A stretch of DNA of 14,375 nt from NCBI GenBank assembly GCA_017544125.1, contig JAFYET010000182.1:1-14375 (forward strand), read 5' to 3'. Shown here piece by piece: positions 6,816-13,645 of the stretch. Source of the stretch: Ruminococcus sp. GTDB lineage: Bacteria > Bacillota > Clostridia > Oscillospirales > Ruminococcaceae. Within the stretch, counting starts at the first letter, position 1. Every line of letters begins with the position of its first letter. The notes under the pieces were generated by a model. The model worked only from the letters and a program-made list of their open reading frames with translations, was not told where the DNA came from and made no database searches. The translations under genes were made by a program, and so were the position numbers.

Positions 6816-6835
6816 TTGTGCTTAATGAGATATAA

Positions 6836-6868
6836 AAAGGCGAACACCCTTGATGAGTGTTCGCCTTT
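6836..6868 (-). terminator. tRNA-type terminator hairpin (i)
   Basis: A perfect 12-bp stem, AAAGGCGAACAC (6836-6847) with GTGTTCGCCTTT (6857-6868), has a 9-nt loop. On the minus strand it ends in TTTTTAT and lies 10 nt past the tRNA-like 3' end at 6879-6901, as an intrinsic terminator does after a tRNA gene. Confidence 0.7.
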
Positions 6869-6878
6869 ATTTGTGTAT

Positions 6879-6901
6879 TGGTGACCCGTACGGGATTTGA
6901 A
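6879..6901 (-). repeat. att-like tRNA 3'-end repeat (i)
   Basis: The plus strand reads TGGTGACCCGTACGGGA then TTTGAA. On the minus strand this is T-loop TTCAAAT, T-stem CCCGT, acceptor strand ACGGGTC, discriminator A and CCA, that is tRNA positions 54-76 exactly. The 5' flank does not pair to make a T-stem, so this is a 3' fragment only. The same 23 bp with one mismatch occurs at 13344-13366 in the same orientation. T-loop crossovers are a known target of tyrosine integrases, so I infer an attachment-site scar. Confidence 0.7.
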
Positions 6902-7008
6902 AATTCCCCCACGCTTTTTTGGTGTTTTTGAAACTTCTTAAAACATCGGAATTTCGGGCATTTCAGAGAAATCAATCCTCGCATCATTCGTTAAGTTTTT
7001 ATGACAAT

Positions 7009-7029
7009 AATGAACAAATAAAGAACAAG
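7009..7029. repeat. GAACAA-type direct repeat, copy a
   Basis: AATGAACAAATAAAGAACAAG carries two GAACAA units 11 nt apart. It recurs at 10047-10067 with one mismatch. The two copies bracket the 745-residue gene. A degenerate copy (GACAAGTAAAGGAC) is at 13261-13274. Confidence 0.55.
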
Positions 7030-7055
7030 AATTACGGCATATCTCTTTTTAGGCT

Positions 7056-7100
7056 TAGTTTCATATTTCAATATCAATTGGATGCTGAAATATGAAACTA
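7056..7100. repeat. 15-bp perfect inverted repeat
   Basis: TAGTTTCATATTTCA (7056-7070) and TGAAATATGAAACTA (7086-7100) are perfect inverted copies with a 15-nt loop. There is no U-tract, so it is not an obvious terminator. It could be a recombinase or regulator site. Confidence 0.6.
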
Positions 7101-7420
7101 TTTATTTGTCCGATATTAAGTGCTAATCACACCCGTTATAATCAAATCATTAATGACCTAAAGAAACCGGAGATATAGCGATATGTACTGTATCAGCCCA
7201 ATAACACTACACCCTTATCAATAAACTCAAAACAGACTAATCTATGAAGCGACCCAAAAACTAATTGGCGTTGATTAGCTGAGGGCATCGAGATCTCTTA
7301 TCCTGATCATAAATCTGTGCATTTTAATTCTGTTTCATAGGCTTTTCAAGCTTCATATGTCTGAATAAACAAAATCGCCCTGTCGGCTTTTGCCGAGGGC
7401 GCAAAGCTTTAGATAAATGA

Positions 7421-7452
7421 AAAGGCTGCATAGATCATCCTATGCAGCCTTT
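7421..7452 (-). terminator. Intrinsic terminator of the 745-residue protein gene
   Basis: A perfect 13-bp stem, AAAGGCTGCATAG (7421-7433) with CTATGCAGCCTTT (7440-7452), has a 6-nt loop and is followed on the minus strand by TTCATTT. It lies 11 nt past the stop codon. Confidence 0.85.
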
Positions 7453-7462
7453 GTATGTGTTT

Positions 7463-9700
7463 TTATTTAAGTGAAAGATCGTTCTTGATCTGGGGCTGTG
7501 TGGTTGTCCTCTGAACATTCTTAGGTGTCTTTGGCATATTTCTTTTAGCAGTTGCGAGCATCGGGAAGAGCATCTTTCCACCGTCCTCCAAAGCAGCAGT
7601 TTCCGCATCGTGCGGTCTGCTTTTCATCATATGCTTGAAATCATCGCGCTTTTGGAGGTCCTTTGAGGTGTTCTCAACGTCCTCCTTAAAGTCATTGGCA
7701 TTCTTTGCTGTGACCTTGATCTTGGCGCTCTTGTAGAAGTCTGAGACCATTTTGACAGCCATTATATCTGCCACAAGCTCCGATCTGTCAGCAAACGGGA
7801 ATTCTTCCTTGTCTTTCCTGAGCGCTTCGATAGCGCTGTTCAGAGCCTTGCCCTGAATAGTGTCTTCACCGAGCTTGGTTTCGCTCAGCTCCTTGAACTT
7901 GTTTTTATTTCTCAGCTCTGCTTCCTCAGCCAGCTTTTTGTTTTCCTCCATTGCAGCCTCATTTTCAAGCTTCATTATGTCATCCATAATGAATTCCTTA
8001 GCAAGCTCCTCGATTTTCTTGGCTGCACGGAAACGATCCTTGCCCATTTTCGATGTAGGCTCCCACTTATTGTTATTGGGGTCTGCTTTAGCTTCTTTCA
8101 TTTTCTCAGTCTGGTACTTTATGCTTGCCTTGTAAGCCTCCATAAGTGCCGCCCTGACTTTTTCGTTGGCAAGTACAGGCTCCTTGGGAACAGTATAAAG
8201 CAGCTTTTCAAATTCAAGGGTCTTTTCTCTCAGGTCGATAATGCTCTGTGAATCCTCGTGGTTCATCTGGAAAACGTTGAATTTAGAAGGCTGAGAATTA
8301 AGCCCTGCTGTGATAGAGTCAAGATCGGTCTTTGCAGCAGCGCCGGGGATAGTGGCTCTGAGATCATTTCTGAAGTTTGTAAGTGCCTTTTTATATTCCG
8401 CTGTTCTTCCTTCACTCAGCTTTGCAGTCTTTTCGCTTACTGCCGTTTTATGTGGTAACGTTTCAGTGCCGTATGCTGTAAACCTGAGTGCGGCATTATC
8501 GAGCGCCTTTGACATTTCCTTGGGCGTTTTTGCATTCATAAGGCTCTTATAGATAGGGGAATCCTTTACCGTATCCTTGTAAAGATCGGTGAATTTTTTT
8601 TCGCCGTCATCCTCGCTGAGAAGTGCTTCCTCATGCGATATATTACGCTCCATATAAATGTTTTTAAGTACGCTTGAAGATGAATTAGTGATTATATTAT
8701 TATACTTAGACTTATATTCGCTGGATTTACCTACATAGTCTATGTTGACAGACTGGTTTACACTGACATTGAGGTCACTTATAAGGTCAGAGCTTGATTT
8801 TACATTTCCATCCGGATCCATCAGCGCTATGTTTTCGTCATGATCTATAATATCCTTGACCGAGTCGATCATGTCTTTTTCTACAAGATCATTTTTTAAG
8901 GTACTATCTGCATTTATTGCGGCAATGGACATATTCATAAGATAATCCATAACCTGCTTTTCGCGCTCGGGGGTATTTGCATCAGCAGGGTTTTCAATAA
9001 GCTCCTTTGCAGCTATATTTGATTTTGCAAATGCCTCTTCCTTCTTGATGTTGGCCTTGATCCTTGCAAGCTCTCTTTCGTTGAACATTTCCTTAACGCC
9101 AAGGTCGGGGTCGTCCATAAATTTCGATATGGTCTTGTAAAAGCCCTTTTTGTGACCGATACCTCTGGTGTTTGAATTGAAAGTCAATGAGCCTATATCA
9201 TCTTTAATATACTCGGCAATATTTTTAAGCGCAGCCTTGACCTTTTGCTTGTCGCCCCTGTTGTATTCATCGAGTGCTTCCTTAGCCTCTTTTCTTAAAA
9301 CGGGCATGATCGGAGAAAAGCCCTTTGTCCTTTCCTCATCGCCTTTAGCGATGTTAGCTTCAAGGAATACGCGGTTGAAAGAGACCATATCCAAAGATGC
9401 TGCTGTGGAGGAGGTATATGACCCATGCAGATTCTTTTCATTAAATGCAACACCGAGCGAAACAAGTGCTATCATATCATCGTCCATTCCCTCAACATCG
9501 GGAAGGACTATGGATTTATATTCCTGTGCAGCTTCATTGGTGTAAAACTCTTCGTTTTTGCCGGGGTCGATAGATGCGTTTTTTCCAAAACGGTCTACAA
9601 TATTGGTATAGCGCTTTTTATCGGTCGCGATAACTCCGTTATAGAATTCCAGTTTACCCTGTGAATATTCATCAAGCTGATCTTTAGTGTACTTAGGCAT
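7463..9700 (-). CDS. Large charged, probably alpha-helical protein of unknown function (745 aa)
   Basis: I do not recognise a named family. The 745 residues are rich in Lys, Glu, Asp and Ala, with no signal peptide and no membrane segment, so a soluble, largely helical protein is predicted. A coiled-coil-like stretch is at about 570-620 (KLENEAAMEENKKLAEEAELR region). Two parts resemble the 905-residue protein at 10301: W-E-P-T-S-K-M-G-K-D-R-F (546-557), facing G-E-R-R-F (539-543) there, and a C-terminal block beginning FADRSELVADIMAV and running to KRDDFKHMM. It ends in a basic Pro/Gln/Thr-rich tail (KTPKNVQRTTTQPQ). The start is supported by AAGGAGAG at 9707-9714. It is monocistronic, with element C upstream and its own terminator, between tRNA-end repeats (i) and (ii). 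Function unknown; structural or secreted roles are only guesses. Confidence 0.85.
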   Translation of the reverse strand: MPKYTKDQLDEYSQGKLEFYNGVIATDKKRYTNIVDRFGKNASIDPGKNEEFYTNEAAQEYKSIVLPDVEGMDDDMIALVSLGVAFNEKNLHGSYTSSTAASLDMVSFNRVFLEANIAKGDEERTKGFSPIMPVLRKEAKEALDEYNRGDKQKVKAALKNIAEYIKDDIGSLTFNSNTRGIGHKKGFYKTISKFMDDPDLGVKEMFNERELARIKANIKKEEAFAKSNIAAKELIENPADANTPEREKQVMDYLMNMSIAAINADSTLKNDLVEKDMIDSVKDIIDHDENIALMDPDGNVKSSSDLISDLNVSVNQSVNIDYVGKSSEYKSKYNNIITNSSSSVLKNIYMERNISHEEALLSEDDGEKKFTDLYKDTVKDSPIYKSLMNAKTPKEMSKALDNAALRFTAYGTETLPHKTAVSEKTAKLSEGRTAEYKKALTNFRNDLRATIPGAAAKTDLDSITAGLNSQPSKFNVFQMNHEDSQSIIDLREKTLEFEKLLYTVPKEPVLANEKVRAALMEAYKASIKYQTEKMKEAKADPNNNKWEPTSKMGKDRFRAAKKIEELAKEFIMDDIMKLENEAAMEENKKLAEEAELRNKNKFKELSETKLGEDTIQGKALNSAIEALRKDKEEFPFADRSELVADIMAVKMVSDFYKSAKIKVTAKNANDFKEDVENTSKDLQKRDDFKHMMKSRPHDAETAALEDGGKMLFPMLATAKRNMPKTPKNVQRTTTQPQIKNDLSLK

Positions 9701-9744
9701 ATTTATCTCTCCTTAATCAAAATATTGCATTATTATGCCCTTCT

Positions 9745-9782
9745 GTACATTATACCCCCGTTCCACTCTATATGGGTGCATA
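9745..9782 (-). promoter_or_regulatory. Repeated upstream element, copy C
   Basis: Minus-strand TATGCACC (9782-9775), 17 nt, then GGGTATAATGTAC (9757-9745), 44 nt ahead of the 745-residue protein start. Of the four copies this one has an ordinary TATAAT where the others read TATTAC, suggesting that the second half works as a -10 region. Confidence 0.65.
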
Positions 9783-9835
9783 AAAAGCAATTTTTTTTCA
9801 AAAAACAATCATTTTGCTTATATGCCTATAAAACA

Positions 9836-9862
9836 GCCCCACAAGCGCCTATCTTGTGGGGC
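9836..9862 (-). terminator. Hairpin upstream of the 745-residue gene promoter region
   Basis: GCCCCACAAG (9836-9845) and CTTGTGGGGC (9853-9862) form a perfect 10-bp stem with a 7-nt loop. On the minus strand TGTTTTATA follows, so it could stop transcription arriving from the right before element C. Confidence 0.6.
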
Positions 9863-10032
9863 AAAAATAAAAAATATATGGTTATATACTTGACACACCA
9901 ATTAAAATGCCTTAGATAACGAGCAATTTGTACTGCCATATGATAGGCGATGCGCAGGCAAGGGTGACAGAGGCGGTTTCAAATTCTCTTAATTTCCATA
10001 GGAAGAAAGAGGAGAAAAGCTCGGCGTGAAAG

Positions 10033-10067
10033 CTTGTTCATCAAACAATGAACAAGTAAAGAACAAG
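10033..10067. repeat. Inverted repeat plus GAACAA-type direct repeat, copy b
   Basis: CTTGTTCAT (10033-10041) and ATGAACAAG (10048-10056) are perfect 9-bp inverted arms with a 6-nt loop; the right arm runs on into TAAAGAACAAG. The 21-mer at 10047-10067 matches copy a (7009-7029) with one mismatch. A similar layout, GTCCGCT (13237-13243) and AGCGGAC (13257-13263) followed by AAGTAAAGGAC, precedes terminator (iii). Confidence 0.55.
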
Positions 10068-10091
10068 GTGGGATTTTAGGGAATAAAAAAA

Positions 10092-10124
10092 CTCGGAAAC
10101 TGGCGTATTTACGCTGTTTCCGAG
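10092..10124 (-). terminator. tRNA-type terminator hairpin (ii)
   Basis: CTCGGAAAC (10092-10100) pairs with GTTTCCGAG (10116-10124), and an inner GCGT/ACGC closes a 4-nt loop. On the minus strand a run of seven T follows. Its sequence is clearly related to hairpin (iii) at 13303-13334. Confidence 0.72.
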
Positions 10125-10133
10125 CATATGGTT

Positions 10134-10140
10134 TGGTGAC
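10134..10140 (-). repeat. Partial att-like tRNA 3'-end repeat (ii)
   Basis: Only TGGTGAC (minus strand GTCACCA) is kept, 9 nt from hairpin (ii), the same spacing as at (i) and (iii). On its own the match is too short to mean anything; the spacing and the related hairpin are what support it. Confidence 0.4.
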
Positions 10141-10202
10141 GCTCGCTTAAACATAGATGAAACATTTATTTTATCGTTATCCTTGATCTGCTTTTTGAAT
10201 TT

Positions 10203-10239
10203 TATGCACCCATATCTCTGTTTGCAGGGTATTACTTAT
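10203..10239 (+). promoter_or_regulatory. Repeated upstream element, copy B
   Basis: TATGCACC (10203-10210), 16 nt, then GGGTATTACTTAT (10227-10239), 61 nt ahead of the 905-residue protein start, in the orientation of that gene. It is divergently placed relative to copy C. Confidence 0.65.
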
Positions 10240-10300
10240 GGATGTACTTGAAATATCTGAGAAAAAATAACATAAAATGTATTTTTGGGAGGAATAGGCT

Positions 10301-13018
10301 ATGGCGATAAATCAGGAACTGTTAAACAAACTGAATACCCTTGCGGCAGAGGGAAAGTATAAAGAGCTTGCGCAGTTTATGATAGACACGACTGCCGAAT
10401 CTACTATAAAGGCAGAGGCACATATAAACGGTGCAACTGATGACCTGGATACGATCAACTCATTTATGTTTACATTAGGTGAGGTACCGCCTGAGCAGGA
10501 GATAGATCCTGCGAAAAAGGCTGTTGCCTACGGGCTTACCGAAGCATTGGCAAATATACGTGACAATGCACTTGTTGAAACGGGCAAGAAATACAAGGAA
10601 TGGAAGCAGCGTATAGACAACGGCGAGGTAGAAGAAGCAAACCTTATAGGTGAAGAAAAAGTAAATGATGCGCTTGCTAAGGATATAGCTTTGTTTGGTA
10701 CTCAGAATGGCAAGGATCTTTACTATGCCTATAATATAAACGGAATGCTCAGCTCTGTTCTCGGCGGATCGAACAAGAAGTGGCAGGAGGAGATAAACAA
10801 GCCCGAATTCAACAAATATCGCAATAATGTGACCAACACTGTCAATACGCCTGTTATCAAGGAGGTGCTTGATGCCCATACTGAGGTGAGCGAAGAGGAC
10901 AAAAAGCTGTTTTTTGATATTTACGGCATAAACCCTCAGGCAAGCAGCGGCAGCTATGGCATTGCAGTCAAGCCCAACTTCAATATGACTGACGGGAAGA
11001 TAGAATATAAGGGCTTACCCGCTTACATCACGGATATAAACAACGCAAAGACCCCCGAAGAGCTTGATGAGCTTAAGCAAAAGCACCTTGATATAATTGA
11101 CACCGAAAAGGAATTTGAAAAGACATCAAAAGAACTCGCAACTGATATACTTACCGATCTGACTGATATTATTGATTCGGGCAATAACAGTATCAAGAAT
11201 AATGATGAATACAAGAACTTCAAAAAATCGCTTAGAAACCTCAGCAAAATAGGCAACGGCTTTAACCTCAATGTGGGCGGCAAGATATTCAAAACAGATG
11301 ATTATAAGCCGCTTACGATCTATAATGCCGTTTCTGAGGCGCTTGAGCTTGGCGAAAAGTATTCGGCTAAGATCAACAAAATGTTTGACCCCAACAAGGC
11401 GCAGACGGCTCTGGCAGAGCATGAGGAGTTTGTGTCTGACACGCTCAAGGACCTCGAAGCCTACAAGAAGAAAATGGAGGTCTATAAGGATAAGCTCAGC
11501 CCTGCTGCGTCAACAAGTGCGATAAGAGACGCAAACAAGCACATTGGCAGGATAGATAAGGCCGCAAAGTCAAGAGGCTTTGATGAGGAGCGTATGCAGA
11601 AGGCACACCTTTGCACCATGTTCGGCAGGGATATAGATAAGCTTGACAGCTGCATAGGGCAAAGCAATAAGGCAAACCAAAACGTTCACTTCGGCGGCAA
11701 TGACTACGACGAGGCGATAGAGGCTATGAGGCAGCTTTCCGCAGCATCAAAGGCTTACAGAGAGACTATGCGAAACGGCGGTCTCAAAGAGGAGAACCGA
11801 GAGGCAGCAGAGGCACTTCGTCAGCAGGCTATGGAGGCTCGTGCGAAGATAAACAAGTACGTTGAGCGAAAGAATATCGACAAGAAAAAGCACAAGGGCA
11901 AGCTCGATGAAAAGGGCGAGAGACGCTTTAATGCTATGGAAGCTTCGATGAGATCGGTCAACAAGCTAATGTATTCGCTGGACGATCAGCTGCGCACGCT
12001 TGATAATGAGCTTGTAAGAGAGGGGCAGAAGGCTATCGTTGACGGCATAAAAGCCAATATGGACACCGAAAAGAACAGGCTTATGACCGAAGCCGGAAAC
12101 GAGCAGTCGCTCGGAAAAAAGACTGCTGCAATGGGCGCTGCCGATGCGCTTGATACCATTAGTGAGCTTGCAAACGGCAAGGGCAAGCTCACCCCCGATG
12201 AGGAGCTTTCTGCCAAGAAGGCGCTTGTAAAGCTCGGCTTCTATAAAATGGGGTTAGCTGATAAAAAGCGTATGTGGATAGACGGCAGAGATCCTCAGTT
12301 TTCCGCAGACACATATAACAAGTATGTGCATGATACAGCTTGCTCTCAGAAGTACAGTGATGCCATAGGCGAGCTGTCAAGAGAGAGCCTGTTACTGCTT
12401 GTAAGCGAGCCGGAGATGAAAAAGATAGGTGATACACTTGTTAACTATGTATCAGACATGGCAGTAGAAAGGGCGCTAAAGGAGAACGAAAGACTGACTA
12501 CTGCAGATCATGGTAAGAATATAATAACAAACGTTCTTGACCCTGTCATAAAAAATGCAAATGACCCCGATGCCGACAGATATGATGAGGTGCCTGTAAG
12601 CATGACCGTGCAGGCTGCCCAGACGGCAAAGAAGGGTGTGGAAATGCTGATCGACATATTAGAAAACAACGGAGAGCTGACAGCAGATGACGAAGAATAT
12701 GTAAGAGATGCCTATGCTGCACTCGCATTCCAGAGCTCAAAGCTGTCTGACAGCAAGGATAAGATAGGTCATGAGGAATATGTTGAGCAGATACACAAGC
12801 TGGCGACCGATGAGGACTTTGTAAAGACTGTCGGCAAGCTCTCAATGGACGGGATCTGTAAGTTTATGTGGGATGAAAAGGCACCCCAGAAGCTTATGGA
12901 CAGTTATCTTGCAAACAAGACCCGAGCTATGGAGGAGGGCGCTCAGAAGCTGAACGAAAAGGCAAAGGTAAAGCAGCAGCCCGAGATGGGTAACAATATA
13001 CAGCCAAAGGCGCTGTGA
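10301..13018 (+). CDS. Large charged, probably alpha-helical protein of unknown function (905 aa)
   Basis: No known family is recognised. The 905 residues are highly charged, lack signal or membrane segments and should be soluble and mostly helical. The first 95 residues resemble the short ORF at 2470-2802 (LNTLAAEGKYKELAQFM region). The C-terminal third appears to hold an internal duplication: GKLTPDEELS starting at 628 and GELTADDEEY starting at 791, each followed by about 90 residues of similar pattern (A-L-x-K/A-L-x-F, then Y-V/D-x, then a K-I/V-G/S segment). The same pattern is seen in the last part of the 745-residue protein. The tail is basic and Gln/Pro-rich (KVKQQPEMGNNIQPKAL). GGGAGGA at 10287-10293 fixes the start, element B lies upstream and a terminator follows. 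It is alone in its interval between tRNA-end repeats (ii) and (iii). Function unknown. Confidence 0.87.
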   Translation: MAINQELLNKLNTLAAEGKYKELAQFMIDTTAESTIKAEAHINGATDDLDTINSFMFTLGEVPPEQEIDPAKKAVAYGLTEALANIRDNALVETGKKYKEWKQRIDNGEVEEANLIGEEKVNDALAKDIALFGTQNGKDLYYAYNINGMLSSVLGGSNKKWQEEINKPEFNKYRNNVTNTVNTPVIKEVLDAHTEVSEEDKKLFFDIYGINPQASSGSYGIAVKPNFNMTDGKIEYKGLPAYITDINNAKTPEELDELKQKHLDIIDTEKEFEKTSKELATDILTDLTDIIDSGNNSIKNNDEYKNFKKSLRNLSKIGNGFNLNVGGKIFKTDDYKPLTIYNAVSEALELGEKYSAKINKMFDPNKAQTALAEHEEFVSDTLKDLEAYKKKMEVYKDKLSPAASTSAIRDANKHIGRIDKAAKSRGFDEERMQKAHLCTMFGRDIDKLDSCIGQSNKANQNVHFGGNDYDEAIEAMRQLSAASKAYRETMRNGGLKEENREAAEALRQQAMEARAKINKYVERKNIDKKKHKGKLDEKGERRFNAMEASMRSVNKLMYSLDDQLRTLDNELVREGQKAIVDGIKANMDTEKNRLMTEAGNEQSLGKKTAAMGAADALDTISELANGKGKLTPDEELSAKKALVKLGFYKMGLADKKRMWIDGRDPQFSADTYNKYVHDTACSQKYSDAIGELSRESLLLLVSEPEMKKIGDTLVNYVSDMAVERALKENERLTTADHGKNIITNVLDPVIKNANDPDADRYDEVPVSMTVQAAQTAKKGVEMLIDILENNGELTADDEEYVRDAYAALAFQSSKLSDSKDKIGHEEYVEQIHKLATDEDFVKTVGKLSMDGICKFMWDEKAPQKLMDSYLANKTRAMEEGAQKLNEKAKVKQQPEMGNNIQPKAL

Positions 13019-13040
13019 CAGTCTGAGAATAGTGTTAATA

Positions 13041-13074
13041 AAAGGCTTGCTCCAAAAGCGGAGCAGGCCTTTTT
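13041..13074 (+). terminator. Intrinsic terminator of the 905-residue protein gene
   Basis: AAAGGC-T-TGCTCC pairs with GGAGCA-GGCCTTT around a short loop, followed by TTTTT ending at 13074. It lies 22 nt past the stop codon. Confidence 0.85.
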
Positions 13075-13302
13075 GAGCAGCGGAAAGGTCTTAAGGCGTA
13101 AGCCGATGGTCGTGCGGTGTTGACTTGATTGCAAAGTAGTAGAGTTGTTTAATATATTTCCCTTTATCTGTTTTGGTTTCAACAGGGTCTTTACGGCAAG
13201 TCGCTCTGAACATAGAGGTCAGGTTAAAACAAAGCTGTCCGCTGCAAAATCCGGGTAGCGGACAAGTAAAGGACTTCAAGCCGTATCAGGGTAAAAAAAG
13301 AA

Positions 13303-13334
13303 CTCAGAAATGGCGATTTAACGTCATTTCTGAG
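13303..13334 (-). terminator. tRNA-type terminator hairpin (iii)
   Basis: CTCAGAAATG (13303-13312) and CATTTCTGAG (13325-13334) are a perfect 10-bp stem with a 12-nt loop. On the minus strand TTCTTTTTTTACCC follows. It lies 9 nt past the tRNA-like CCA end at 13344. Confidence 0.75.
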
Positions 13335-13343
13335 CCTTGCGTC

Positions 13344-13366
13344 TGGTGACCCGTACGGGAATTGAA
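13344..13366 (-). repeat. att-like tRNA 3'-end repeat (iii)
   Basis: The plus strand reads TGGTGACCCGTACGGGA then ATTGAA, identical to repeat (i) at 22 of 23 positions and in the same orientation. On the minus strand it gives T-loop TTCAATT, T-stem CCCGT, acceptor ACGGGTC, A and CCA. The flank (CTTCC) does not complete the T-stem. The intact tRNA implied would begin GACCCGT and should lie to the right, outside the window. Confidence 0.72.
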
Positions 13367-13645
13367 GGAAGATTTTACCAGCTAATATTTTTGCATATCT
13401 TGCGGTATCTTTTCGGATATTCCGTAGTTTCTCGCTAAAAGCACATCATAAGCGTCGATAATATTTTAATAAATAACCGGGCTGATCGTGGGTCATTCGC
13501 ATTTATAATGTACAACAGACAAGGCGGGGGAGCCTTGTCTGTTTTTGTTATTCATATGGTTATTAATATGATCTTGCCATGAATTATGATAGTGGTTTTA
13601 AATCGGATTTTGATGAATATAGTCTCTGTAAATATAATAATATCC
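13367..13645. other. Non-coding interval right of tRNA-end repeat (iii)
   Basis: No complete gene. A minus-strand frame ending at 13382 (tail ARNYGISEKIPQDMQKY) looks like the C terminus of a lost gene but has no start. The other clear structure is the terminator at 13515-13546. Confidence 0.4.
13515..13546 (+). terminator. Strong plus-strand terminator with no obvious gene
   Basis: ACAGACAAGGC (13515-13525) and GCCTTGTCTGT (13532-13542) form a perfect 11-bp stem with a 6-nt loop, followed by a T5 tract. No plus-strand gene ends nearby, so it may be left over from a deleted gene. Confidence 0.7.

Larger units (their letters stand above)
6902..7420. other. Non-coding interval left of the 745-residue gene
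   Basis: No convincing gene. It contains a 21-nt motif (7009-7029) repeated at 10047, a large inverted repeat (7056-7100) and a GC-rich hairpin at 7376-7401 (CGCCC-TG-TCGGC paired with GCCGA-GGGCG) followed on the minus strand by ATTTTGTTT, probably a second terminator for the large gene. A short minus-strand frame ending near 6945 (tail SEMPEIPMF) looks protein-like but has no start. Confidence 0.5.
9863..10202. other. Non-coding interval between the two large divergent genes
   Basis: No gene is supported. The interval holds the GAACAA-type repeat b, an associated inverted repeat, terminator (ii) and the partial tRNA-end repeat (ii). A minus-strand frame crosses 9916-10040 without a start or ribosome site and is not called. 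Confidence 0.5.

Noticed and set aside
6879..6960. A complete tRNA gene on the minus strand
   Set aside because: Only positions 54-76 are present; the flank cannot form the T-stem, and no anticodon or D arm is found. The same applies at 13344-13440.
6772..6987. 71-residue minus-strand ORF
   Set aside because: It runs through the tRNA-end repeat and two hairpins and has no ribosome site; a chance frame.
9890..9918. TTGACA at 9890 as a plus-strand promoter
   Set aside because: The hexamer 17 nt downstream is TAGATA, a poor -10 box, and no gene follows before the hairpins.
13091..13279. 62-residue minus-strand ORF
   Set aside because: No ribosome site, unusual composition, and it covers the inverted repeat beside terminator (iii).
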